64,000 nucleotides of DNA, taken from NCBI GenBank assembly GCA_027627225.1, contig JAPFQT010000388.1:79137-143136 (forward strand), given 5' to 3'. Origin of the DNA: Congeria kusceri (lineage: Eukaryota; Mollusca; Bivalvia; Myida; Dreissenidae). The position numbers and the translations under genes were made by a program. The notes under the pieces are model-generated. The model did not search any database. It was not told the origin of the DNA and saw nothing but the letters and a program-made list of their open reading frames with translations. Below, one piece after another: positions 55,469-64,000 of this stretch (within the stretch, counting starts at the first letter, position 1; each line of letters begins with the position of its first letter).

Positions 55469-57427
55469 ATGGGGTTCATAACCAAGCAAAAGAAAAAGTT
55501 GCTCAATGTTGGTTTTAAACGAGGTGGGACTAGTCCGGTGAAGGGGAAAAAACATAATTATGAAAGAAGGTCAAATTCCAACACAACCTATGTAAGGTTA
55601 GAAATGTCATCCTTTGAAGCACGGGTAGCTTACAATGACAAGGTTCTTACTTTTCGGGATGTAGACGGCTCTCAAACCCCAGCTAAGCCCTTGCGTCCGA
55701 GAGCGAACAAGATTCGCTATGTAGACCTGTTACGGGTTCCTGCTCCATCAAAAGTCCATCCCGACTTACTTACGAACAAGGTCTATGTCCCCGCCCTACT
55801 CCAGTCTATGATGTCCTCTGAAAATAGAAAGCATAGGTTAAGAAGTGATAAATGTAGGGGCGACTTGGTAATTGACGGCAGTGCTTCCATAAAGTGGGGC
55901 TTAGGCTGGGAGGAAAGGTTAAAATGTACAAGATGCAGATATGTAGGCAAGCATTATAAGCTTTACAATGAGGTTCCATCAAGTACCAGGGGCAGAAAGG
56001 CAGCTCAGATCAATGTAGGCTTCCAAATAGGTGTTGCAAGTACTTCTATTGGGAACACAGGTTCCCGCAGAATTCTCAACACAACCAATATCATTGCTCC
56101 CTCTCCACTTGCTATGCAAAAACAAGCAAATAAGGTCAATACTGCCCTTAAATCCCTAAATGAGAGAAGCATGTACCAGATTAGAGAAAACTTAGTTGCT
56201 GAAAATGCCAAAATTGGTCAAAAAGATCCCTCTAAGGTAAATGTTGAAGGGGACACTTGCTACAACAATCCAATTTTTAACTCGGACGCGACACCCTTTC
56301 AAGCCGGAACTATTGCCATAAGCACTATGTGTGAAAACAATACCAGAAACAAGCAAATTGTAGGGGTACAAGTAGCAAATAAACTATGCAGGACTGCATC
56401 AATGCTTAGGAATAAGGGTAAACCTGTTCAGTGCCCCAATCATAGGGGGCATTGTTCTGCAAATGTTTCAGAGAGGGAACCAATAGGTGATGAAGGCAAA
56501 TGGAATAGGTTGTTAGGTGACCAGATCTCTAAGGACATCAAAATAGCAAATTTCACTTGTGATGGGGACAGTAGGGCATTCCAAGGTGTTCGTAACTCTC
56601 ACGGTCACAATGTGGGTCATCTTAAGGATCTGAGGCACCTAGGCAACTCGCTGAAGCGCGAGCTCAACAAAGCGCCTTTCTCAAAGGGCATGCTCAAGGG
56701 TCATTCCAAGTCTAATATCAGGAGTCGGTTCGCTCTCTCGGTCAAAGCTAGGTGTATGGCTGAGCTTAAAGCTGCCCACAATAAACACCAGGGTGACATC
56801 AAGGTTCTAAAGAAGGTCATGGTTGATGTAATCGCAACCATTGTTCTATGCTTCAGTGGTTACTGCGGTACTCATTGTGCAAAGTACAGTTATGTCTGTG
56901 CTGGTACAAATAGGCAAGCTAAGAATTTCATGCCAGACAATGTCAAGGTTAACATGGTTGACAGTGACCAACAAGTCCTTAAAAAATGCATTGAAATGGT
57001 TTTAGGTCCAGCTGCTCTTGACGCTACCAAACTTTTAACCACAACCCAAAAAAGTGAAGCAGTAAACAGGTCGTACCAAGCTGTCAATCCTAAAACTGTG
57101 ACTTTCTCACGCAACTGTGTAGGTCGAATTCACGGGCAGGTTCACAAATTAAACAATGGCTATGCTGACTCTGTAATTGCAAAAACCACTGAACTAAATG
57201 CTAACCTTACCCAGGGGTCAAAGATTATTAAGCAGATAGCATATGAGGACCGCAACGACCTTAACCGAAAGCAAACATCCGCTACCAACAAAGCACGAGC
57301 TTTACGTGCCAGGACGCGGAATTATCGATACAAACTGCATGAGGAATTACACTACGGCAAGGGCATGAGTGACCCCAAACCTGATTATGACAGTCTTCCA
57401 CACCTTAAGCATCATAAATATGCTTAG
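55469..57427 (+). CDS. Mutator-like transposase, unit 5 (K495N)
   Basis: One A to C change at 56953 gives Asn for Lys at residue 495; all listed motifs unchanged. Confidence 0.75.
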   Translation: MGFITKQKKKLLNVGFKRGGTSPVKGKKHNYERRSNSNTTYVRLEMSSFEARVAYNDKVLTFRDVDGSQTPAKPLRPRANKIRYVDLLRVPAPSKVHPDLLTNKVYVPALLQSMMSSENRKHRLRSDKCRGDLVIDGSASIKWGLGWEERLKCTRCRYVGKHYKLYNEVPSSTRGRKAAQINVGFQIGVASTSIGNTGSRRILNTTNIIAPSPLAMQKQANKVNTALKSLNERSMYQIRENLVAENAKIGQKDPSKVNVEGDTCYNNPIFNSDATPFQAGTIAISTMCENNTRNKQIVGVQVANKLCRTASMLRNKGKPVQCPNHRGHCSANVSEREPIGDEGKWNRLLGDQISKDIKIANFTCDGDSRAFQGVRNSHGHNVGHLKDLRHLGNSLKRELNKAPFSKGMLKGHSKSNIRSRFALSVKARCMAELKAAHNKHQGDIKVLKKVMVDVIATIVLCFSGYCGTHCAKYSYVCAGTNRQAKNFMPDNVKVNMVDSDQQVLKKCIEMVLGPAALDATKLLTTTQKSEAVNRSYQAVNPKTVTFSRNCVGRIHGQVHKLNNGYADSVIAKTTELNANLTQGSKIIKQIAYEDRNDLNRKQTSATNKARALRARTRNYRYKLHEELHYGKGMSDPKPDYDSLPHLKHHKYA

Positions 57428-57603
57428 TTGATTGTGTACCTGATAATAAATTGTTATTATTACCTGTTTTGGCATAAGAGACCTCGAACAAGTGGCCCTC
57501 GCGTCAGCATCAGGCGTTCCTCTACCTGAAAAAGGCAAAAATACCCAATAGAAATAGATATAAAATGAAAAAAAACATGCATTTATGTATTTTAAGTGTA
57601 TTT

Positions 57604-58026
57604 CTATGAATAAAAGGAAGTGATAAAGCTTGTTGTATTCATGTTTTTACCAAATATGCAGGCTGGCTCAGTTCCATGCCCGCTGCACTGTCCGAACTGT
57701 AAACATGTCCGCCGTTCCATGTTGGTGGAATGGGGCTCTATGTTTAAATGTTCAGGCTTAACACACAAGCTATTGTTGCATAAGTGGCTCACAGAGTCCC
57801 TGGCGTTCAATTCTGACTTCATGTAGCGCATTAACGCTACACGGTGAACCAAGTATGTCTCTGATTTTATGTCCGAAGGCAATTTAGCCCTCATTCGGCC
57901 ATAATAGGGTAAGGAACTATTTGAAATACAACCATTCCAGATCAAACAATCTGAATTGATGCATTTAATGCACTTATTTTCTACTCTTTTGCTCAGAAAT
58001 GACCAAAAATCTGCTTTCTCATCCAT
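57604..58026 (-). CDS. His-Cys box endonuclease, unit 5
   Basis: Identical protein; upstream neighbour is the shortened left end of unit 6. Confidence 0.85.
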   Translation of the reverse strand: MDEKADFWSFLSKRVENKCIKCINSDCLIWNGCISNSSLPYYGRMRAKLPSDIKSETYLVHRVALMRYMKSELNARDSVSHLCNNSLCVKPEHLNIEPHSTNMERRTCLQFGQCSGHGTEPACIFGKNMNTTSFITSFYS

Positions 58027-58790
58027 ATTTTGCACTTGCAGACGATATTTTATTTTAACCCAAAGTCAGTTTATAAGAGAAATGTGTTCTCATTAAAATT
58101 AGTTTTTCTTGCATATAATTATCTTCCCATGCATATTGCACCAATATATTAAGTTTGGCTTGTATATCTGTCCATTTGGCCATTTTATTTCATATTTTCA
58201 AACACAGGTGATTTTGGTCGGAAGCCGGTGATTTCAAGCGTCTTGAAGCTTAAATGTCCCTCTAACAATTAAAGCTGATATTTGCAATATTTGTGACAAA
58301 ATACCCAAACAAACCAAACAAACATGTATGGGGGGCTTATGTGGGGTGAGGAGAGAATGACTTTGTTAGATATTTTTACTCTAAGCCATTTTGATAATGT
58401 ATTTTTTGTGTATTTTTTTAAAAAAAATCACCCCAAAAATGTAAATTTAATAGAAAAAAAATTCCAATTTCATCCAAGACAATTAACAAATTAGTCAAAA
58501 TGGGAGATCAAAGATACTTTGAAGTGTAGAAATCAATCAGCTTCCAGTAATTGCTTGTTTCAAACCAATAAAGTGTAAAATCTTTAAAGCACCTTGTTTG
58601 TCGCAGCCTCTTTAATTACAGGCCACCAATTATATATTCTAGTACATAATGTCATGAGTGCCTTTAAACTGCAGCAGGTGGTCAATTTGCATTGCCTGCT
58701 CACATTTAGAGGTTTAAGGGAATACAAAATTGCATATTTTGGGCACAAAATAAGTACTTTGACTTTTTTTAAGGTGGCAATCTGGTCAAA

Positions 58791-60749
58791 ATGGGGTTCA
58801 TAACCAAGCAAAAGAAAAAGTTGCTCAATGTTGGTTTTAAACGAGGTGGGACTAGTCCGGTGAAGGGGAAAAAACATAATTATGAAAGAAGGTCAAATTC
58901 CAACACAACCTATGTAAGGTTAGAAATGTCATCCTTTGAAGCACGGGTAGCTTACAATGACAAGGTTCTTACTTTTCGGGATGTAGACGGCTCTCAAACC
59001 CCAGCTAAGCCCTTGCGTCCGAGAGCGAACAAGATTCGCTATGTAGACCTGTTACGGGTTCCTGCTCCATCAAAAGTCCATCCCGACTTACTTACGAACA
59101 AGGTCTATGTCCCCGCCCTACTCCAGTCTATGATGTCCTCTGAAAATAGAAAGCATAGGTTAAGAAGTGATAAATGTAGGGGCGACTTGGTAATTGACGG
59201 CAGTGCTTCCATAAAGTGGGGCTTAGGCTGGGAGGAAAGGTTAAAATGTACAAGATGCAGATATGTAGGCAAGCATTATAAGCTTTACAATGAGGTTCCA
59301 TCAAGTACCAGGGGCAGAAAGGCAGCTCAGATCAATGTAGGCTTCCAAATAGGTGTTGCAAGTACTTCTATTGGGAACACAGGTTCCCGCAGAATTCTCA
59401 ACACAACCAATATCATTGCTCCCTCTCCACTTGCTATGCAAAAACAAGCAAATAAGGTCAATACTGCCCTTAAATCCCTAAATGAGAGAAGCATGTACCA
59501 GATTAGAGAAAACTTAGTTGCTGAAAATGCCAAAATTGGTCAAAAAGATCCCTCTAAGGTAAATGTTGAAGGGGACACTTGCTACAACAATCCAATTTTT
59601 AACTCGGACGCGACACCCTTTCAAGCCGGAACTATTGCCATAAGCACTATGTGTGAAAACAATACCAGAAACAAGCAAATTGTAGGGGTACAAGTAGCAA
59701 ATAAACTATGCAGGACTGCATCAATGCTTAGGAATAAGGGTAAACCTGTTCAGTGCCCCAATCATAGGGGGCATTGTTCTGCAAATGTTTCAGAGAGGGA
59801 ACCAATAGGTGATGAAGGCAAATGGAATAGGTTGTTAGGTGACCAGATCTCTAAGGACATCAAAATAGCAAATTTCACTTGTGATGGGGACAGTAGGGCA
59901 TTCCAAGGTGTTCGTAACTCTCACGGTCACAATGTGGGTCATCTTAAGGATCTGAGGCACCTAGGCAACTCGCTGAAGCGCGAGCTCAACAAAGCGCCTT
60001 TCTCAAAGGGCATGCTCAAGGGTCATTCCAAGTCTAATATCAGGAGTCGGTTCGCTCTCTCGGTCAAAGCTAGGTGTATGGCTGAGCTTAAAGCTGCCCA
60101 CAATAAACACCAGGGTGACATCAAGGTTCTAAAGAAGGTCATGGTTGATGTAATCGCAACCATTGTTCTATGCTTCAGTGGTTACTGCGGTACTCATTGT
60201 GCAAAGTACAGTTATGTCTGTGCTGGTACAAATAGGCAAGCTAAGAATTTCATGCCAGACAATGTCAAGGTTAAAATGGTTGACAGTGACCAACAAGTCC
60301 TTAAAAAATGCATTGAAATGGTTTTAGGTCCAGCTGCTCTTGACGCTACCAAACTTTTAACCACAACCCAAAAAAGTGAAGCAGTAAACAGGTCGTACCA
60401 AGCTGTCAATCCTAAAACTGTGACTTTCTCACGCAACTGTGTAGGTCGAATTCACGGGCAGGTTCACAAATTAAACAATGGCTATGCTGACTCTGTAATT
60501 GCAAAAACCACTGAACTAAATGCTAACCTTACCCAGGGGTCAAAGATTATTAAGCAGATAGCATATGAGGACCGCAACGACCTTAACCGAAAGCAAACAT
60601 CCGCTACCAACAAAGCACGAGCTTTACGTGCCAGGACGCGGAATTATCGATACAAACTGCATGAGGAATTACACTACGGCAAGGGCATGAGTGACCCCAA
60701 ACCTGATTATGACAGTCTTCCACACCTTAAGCATCATAAATATGCTTAG
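58791..60749 (+). CDS. Mutator-like transposase, unit 6 (652 aa)
   Basis: Protein identical to unit 1. Confidence 0.75.
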   Translation: MGFITKQKKKLLNVGFKRGGTSPVKGKKHNYERRSNSNTTYVRLEMSSFEARVAYNDKVLTFRDVDGSQTPAKPLRPRANKIRYVDLLRVPAPSKVHPDLLTNKVYVPALLQSMMSSENRKHRLRSDKCRGDLVIDGSASIKWGLGWEERLKCTRCRYVGKHYKLYNEVPSSTRGRKAAQINVGFQIGVASTSIGNTGSRRILNTTNIIAPSPLAMQKQANKVNTALKSLNERSMYQIRENLVAENAKIGQKDPSKVNVEGDTCYNNPIFNSDATPFQAGTIAISTMCENNTRNKQIVGVQVANKLCRTASMLRNKGKPVQCPNHRGHCSANVSEREPIGDEGKWNRLLGDQISKDIKIANFTCDGDSRAFQGVRNSHGHNVGHLKDLRHLGNSLKRELNKAPFSKGMLKGHSKSNIRSRFALSVKARCMAELKAAHNKHQGDIKVLKKVMVDVIATIVLCFSGYCGTHCAKYSYVCAGTNRQAKNFMPDNVKVKMVDSDQQVLKKCIEMVLGPAALDATKLLTTTQKSEAVNRSYQAVNPKTVTFSRNCVGRIHGQVHKLNNGYADSVIAKTTELNANLTQGSKIIKQIAYEDRNDLNRKQTSATNKARALRARTRNYRYKLHEELHYGKGMSDPKPDYDSLPHLKHHKYA

Positions 60750-60925
60750 TTGATTGTGTACCTGATAATAAATTGTTATTATTACCTGTTTTGGCATAAG
60801 AGACCTCGAACAAGTGGCCCTCGCGTCAGCATCAGGCGTTCCTCTACCTGAAAAAGGCAAAAATACCCAATAGAAATAGATATAAAATGAAAAAAAACAT
60901 GCATTTATGTATTTTAAGTGTATTT

Positions 60926-61348
60926 CTATGAATAAAAGGAAGTGATAAAGCTTGTTGTATTCATGTTTTTACCAAATATGCAGGCTGGCTCAGTTCCATG
61001 CCCGCTGCACTGTCCGAACTGTAAACATGTCCGCCGTTCCATGTTGGTGGAATGGGGCTCTATGTTTAAATGTTCAGGCTTAACACACAAGCTATTGTTG
61101 CATAAGTGGCTCACAGAGTCCCTGGCGTTCAATTCTGACTTCATGTAGCGCATTAACGCTACACGGTGAACCAAGTATGTCTCTGATTTTATGTCCGAAG
61201 GCAATTTAGCCCTCATTCGGCCATAATAGGGTAAGGAACTATTTGAAATACAACCATTCCAGATCAAACAATCTGAATTGATGCATTTAATGCACTTATT
61301 TTCTACTCTTTTGCTCAGAAATGACCAAAAATCTGCTTTCTCATCCAT
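60926..61348 (-). CDS. His-Cys box endonuclease, unit 6
   Basis: Identical protein; upstream neighbour is the long left end of unit 7. Confidence 0.85.
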   Translation of the reverse strand: MDEKADFWSFLSKRVENKCIKCINSDCLIWNGCISNSSLPYYGRMRAKLPSDIKSETYLVHRVALMRYMKSELNARDSVSHLCNNSLCVKPEHLNIEPHSTNMERRTCLQFGQCSGHGTEPACIFGKNMNTTSFITSFYS

Positions 61349-61394
61349 ATTTTGCACTTGCAGACGATATTTTATTTTAACCCAAAGTCAGTTT

Positions 61395-64000
61395 AGGTCA
61401 CAATATACTAAAAGATTTCCTTAACAAATTCAATGTAAAAGCAATAAATTCAACAAAAAATAAACTCAACATTTTGCGCGTAGAGACCCTCATAACCATA
61501 CCTTTTCTTAAAGAGCATTCCGAGCCGAATTGATTTAGACAATAAAAAAGATAGGTCATGTGATATGTAAGAAAGAACTCGACGCGAATCAAAGTTCACT
61601 GTTTTACGGCCATCTTTTTACCGGCTACTCTCCAGTTGAAGGTATACTGCCAACTGTCAAAGTCTCGTCATGTAGTCTCCAACCTTCAAGCGAAACAGTG
61701 AATTTTTAGTACACAACAATGTTTTTCCTACCACACGTACAAAGAAATATTCAAAAATAAAGTCATGGCAAGTGACTGTACAGAAAATTGTGTCTTCAAA
61801 TAAATGGTGTTGATTTATTTAGAGAGTATAGCATTGCACACCTGAAATATTTAGTATACTGTAACCTATAAGAGAAATTTGTTCTCATTAAAATTAGTTT
61901 TTCTTGCATATAATTATCTTCCCATGCATATTGCACCAATATATTAAGTTTGGCTTGTATATCTGTCCATTTGGCCATTTTATTTCATATTTTCAAACAC
62001 AGGTGATTTTGGTCGGAAGCCGGTGATTTCAAGCGTCTTGAAGCTTAAATGTCCCTCTAACAATTAAAGCTGATATTTGCAATATTTGTGACAAAATACC
62101 CAAACAAACCAAACAAACATGTATGGGGGGCTTATGTGGGGTGAGGAGAGAATGACTTTGTTAGATATTTTTACTCTAAGCCATTTTGATAATGTATTTT
62201 TTGTGTATTTTTTTAAAAAAATCACCCCAAAAATGTAAATTTAATAGAAAAAAAATTCCAATTTCATCCAAGACAATTAACAAATTAGTCAAAATGGGAG
62301 ATCAAAGATACTTTGAAGTGTAGAAATCAATCAGCTTCCAGTAATTGCTTGTTTCAAACCAATAAAGTGTAAAATCTTTAAAGCACCTTGTTTGTCGCAG
62401 CCTCTTTAATTACAGGCCACCAATTATATATTCTAGTACATAATGTCATGAGTGCCTTTAAACTGCAGCAGGTGGTCAATTTGCATTGCCTGCTCACATT
62501 TAGAGGTTTAAGGGAATACAAAATTGCATATTTTGGGCACAAAATAAGTACTTTGACTTTTTTTAAGGTGGCAATCTGGTCAAAATGGGGTTCATAACCA
62601 AGCAAAAGAAAAAGTTGCTCAATGTTGGTTTTAAACGAGGTGGGACTAGTCCGGTGAAGGGGAAAAAACATAATTATGAAAGAAGGTCAAATTCCAACAC
62701 AACCTATGTAAGGTTAGAAATGTCATCCTTTGAAGCACGGGTAGCTTACAATGACAAGGTTCTTACTTTTCGGGATGTAGACGGCTCTCAAACCCCAGCT
62801 AAGCCCTTGCGTCCGAGAGCGAACAAGATTCGCTATGTAGACCTGTTACGGGTTCCTGCTCCATCAAAAGTCCATCCCGACTTACTTACGAACAAGGTCT
62901 ATGTCCCCGCCCTACTCCAGTCTATGATGTCCTCTGAAAATAGAAAGCATAGGTTAAGAAGTGATAAATGTAGGGGCGACTTGGTAATTGACGGCAGTGC
63001 TTCCATAAAGTGGGGCTTAGGCTGGGAGGAAAGGTTAAAATGTACAAGATGCAGATATGTAGGCAAGCATTATAAGCTTTACAATGAGGTTCCATCAAGT
63101 ACCAGGGGCAGAAAGGCAGCTCAGATCAATGTAGGCTTCCAAATAGGTGTTGCAAGTACTTCTATTGGGAACACAGGTTCCCGCAGAATTCTCAACACAA
63201 CCAATATCATTGCTCCCTCTCCACTTGCTATGCAAAAACAAGCAAATAAGGTCAATACTGCCCTTAAATCCCTAAATGAGAGAAGCATGTACCAGATTAG
63301 AGAAAACTTAGTTGCTGAAAATGCCAAAATTGGTCAAAAAGATCCCTCTAAGGTAAATGTTGAAGGGGACACTTGCTACAACAATCCAATTTTTAACTCG
63401 GACGCGACACCCTTTCAAGCCGGAACTATTGCCATAAGCACTATGTGTGAAAACAATACCAGAAACAAGCAAATTGTAGGGGTACAAGTAGCAAATAAAC
63501 TATGCAGGACTGCATCAATGCTTAGGAATAAGGGTAAACCTGTTCAGTGCCCCAATCATAGGGGGCATTGTTCTGCAAATGTTTCAGAGAGGGAACCAAT
63601 AGGTGATGAAGGCAAATGGAATAGGTTGTTAGGTGACCAGATCTCTAAGGACATCAAAATAGCAAATTTCACTTGTGATGGGGACAGTAGGGCATTCCAA
63701 GGTGTTCGTAACTCTCACGGTCACAATGTGGGTCATCTTAAGGATCTGAGGCACCTAGGCAACTCGCTGAAGCGCGAGCTCAACAAAGCGCCTTTCTCAA
63801 AGGGCATGCTCAAGGGTCATTCCAAGTCTAATATCAGGAGTCGGTTCGCTCTCTCGGTCAAAGCTAGGTGTATGGCTGAGCTTAAAGCTGCCCACAATAA
63901 ACACCAGGGTGACATCAAGGTTCTAAAGAAGGTCATGGTTGATGTAATCGCAACCATTGTTCTATGCTTCAGTGGTTACTGCGGTACTCATTGTGCAAAG
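61395..64000 (+). mobile_element. Array unit 7 (long form, cut by the window end)
   Basis: Full left end with the 475-bp segment, T7A7 tract (one base shorter than the other units), and the first part of the transposase. The array therefore continues past the window; neither its right flank nor its copy number is visible. Confidence 0.9.
62585..64000 (+). CDS. Mutator-like transposase, unit 7 (partial, residues 1-472)
   Basis: Open from ATG 62585 to the last base of the window, matching residues 1-472 of the unit 1 protein and ending inside the Cys/His cluster. Truncated only by the window edge. Confidence 0.75.
   Translation, partial: MGFITKQKKKLLNVGFKRGGTSPVKGKKHNYERRSNSNTTYVRLEMSSFEARVAYNDKVLTFRDVDGSQTPAKPLRPRANKIRYVDLLRVPAPSKVHPDLLTNKVYVPALLQSMMSSENRKHRLRSDKCRGDLVIDGSASIKWGLGWEERLKCTRCRYVGKHYKLYNEVPSSTRGRKAAQINVGFQIGVASTSIGNTGSRRILNTTNIIAPSPLAMQKQANKVNTALKSLNERSMYQIRENLVAENAKIGQKDPSKVNVEGDTCYNNPIFNSDATPFQAGTIAISTMCENNTRNKQIVGVQVANKLCRTASMLRNKGKPVQCPNHRGHCSANVSEREPIGDEGKWNRLLGDQISKDIKIANFTCDGDSRAFQGVRNSHGHNVGHLKDLRHLGNSLKRELNKAPFSKGMLKGHSKSNIRSRFALSVKARCMAELKAAHNKHQGDIKVLKKVMVDVIATIVLCFSGYCGTHCAK

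Larger units (their letters stand above)
54278..58072 (+). mobile_element. Array unit 5 (long form, 3795 bp)
   Basis: Joins CAGTTT of unit 4 directly to AGGTCACAATATA, the same sequence that starts the array at 40533. This shows that both are true termini and that head-to-tail joining can be precise. Confidence 0.9.
58073..61394 (+). mobile_element. Array unit 6 (short form, 3322 bp)
   Basis: Starts ATAAGAGAAATGTG after CAGTTT: a third distinct truncation point, 4 bp before the hairpin, with a T to G change in the loop. The right end meets the full left end of unit 7. Confidence 0.9.

Noticed and set aside
40533..64000. Array as a Helitron or other rolling-circle element
   Set aside because: The hairpin near one end is suggestive, but there is no Rep/helicase gene, no TC...CTRR termini, and the ORF resembles a DDE transposase. 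Kept only as an alternative for how ends might be bypassed.
40533..64000. Array as retrotransposon copies shortened at one end by target-primed reverse transcription
   Set aside because: No reverse transcriptase, no poly-A tail at the constant end, and breakpoints cluster within 4 bp instead of spreading.

Overview
The window looks like nuclear DNA of an invertebrate animal, most likely a bivalve mollusc. It is AT-rich and gene-poor. Short candidate exons are separated by long introns with GT/AG borders, and tRNA-headed SINEs, MITEs, minisatellites and long repeats of a style common in bivalves are abundant. There are no operons, no ribosome binding sites and no rRNA. The bivalve assignment is inferred from repeat style, not from a marker gene.

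Layout. 1-2.4 kb: no gene, two strong palindromes. 2.4-7.1 kb: a decayed PIF/Harbinger transposon with both terminal inverted repeats and a TTA target duplication. Its two pseudogenes (a MADF-type DNA-binding protein on + and a DDE transposase on -) are interlocked, each having an exon inside the other's intron. 7.2-8.1 kb: a 19-bp tandem repeat and two MITEs of one family; a third copy lies at 39.8 kb. 11.6-30.6 kb: a series of + strand candidate exons, some joining in phase, from one or more genes I do not recognise. Several carry stops, so part of it is probably decayed. A 17-copy 95-bp minisatellite (19.1-20.7 kb) and several composite repeats lie between them. 34.2-34.6 kb: a TIR element with an in-frame 54-bp minisatellite. 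35.4-38.4 kb: - strand candidate exons. 38.6-40.5 kb: SINE, repeat and MITE.

40,533 to the window end (over 23 kb): the main feature, a head-to-tail array of at least seven almost identical units of 3.3 or 3.8 kb. Each complete unit carries (i) an intact 652-residue ORF resembling the Mutator-like (DDE) transposases of invertebrates on the + strand and (ii) a convergent intact 140-residue ORF on the - strand with a His-Cys box like that of the homing endonuclease I-PpoI (His-Me finger; both zinc sites and the catalytic His and Asn recognisable). Every junction uses the same right terminus (CAG or CAGTTT). The left side is either the full left end (AGGTCAC) or a version shortened by 475-477 bp whose breakpoints fall within 4 bp of the base of a perfect 5-bp hairpin.

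How the genes may work together (inference): a transposase and a site-specific nuclease travelling as one unit could explain insertion of copies against their own ends, or linearisation of a circular or tandem intermediate. The nuclease start codon lies only about 43 bp inside the right terminus, so its promoter must come from the neighbouring unit or the flank. In the array this gives a divergent intergenic region between nuclease and next transposase. The near-identity of units means very recent amplification or homogenisation, so the exact copy number and order depend on the assembly.
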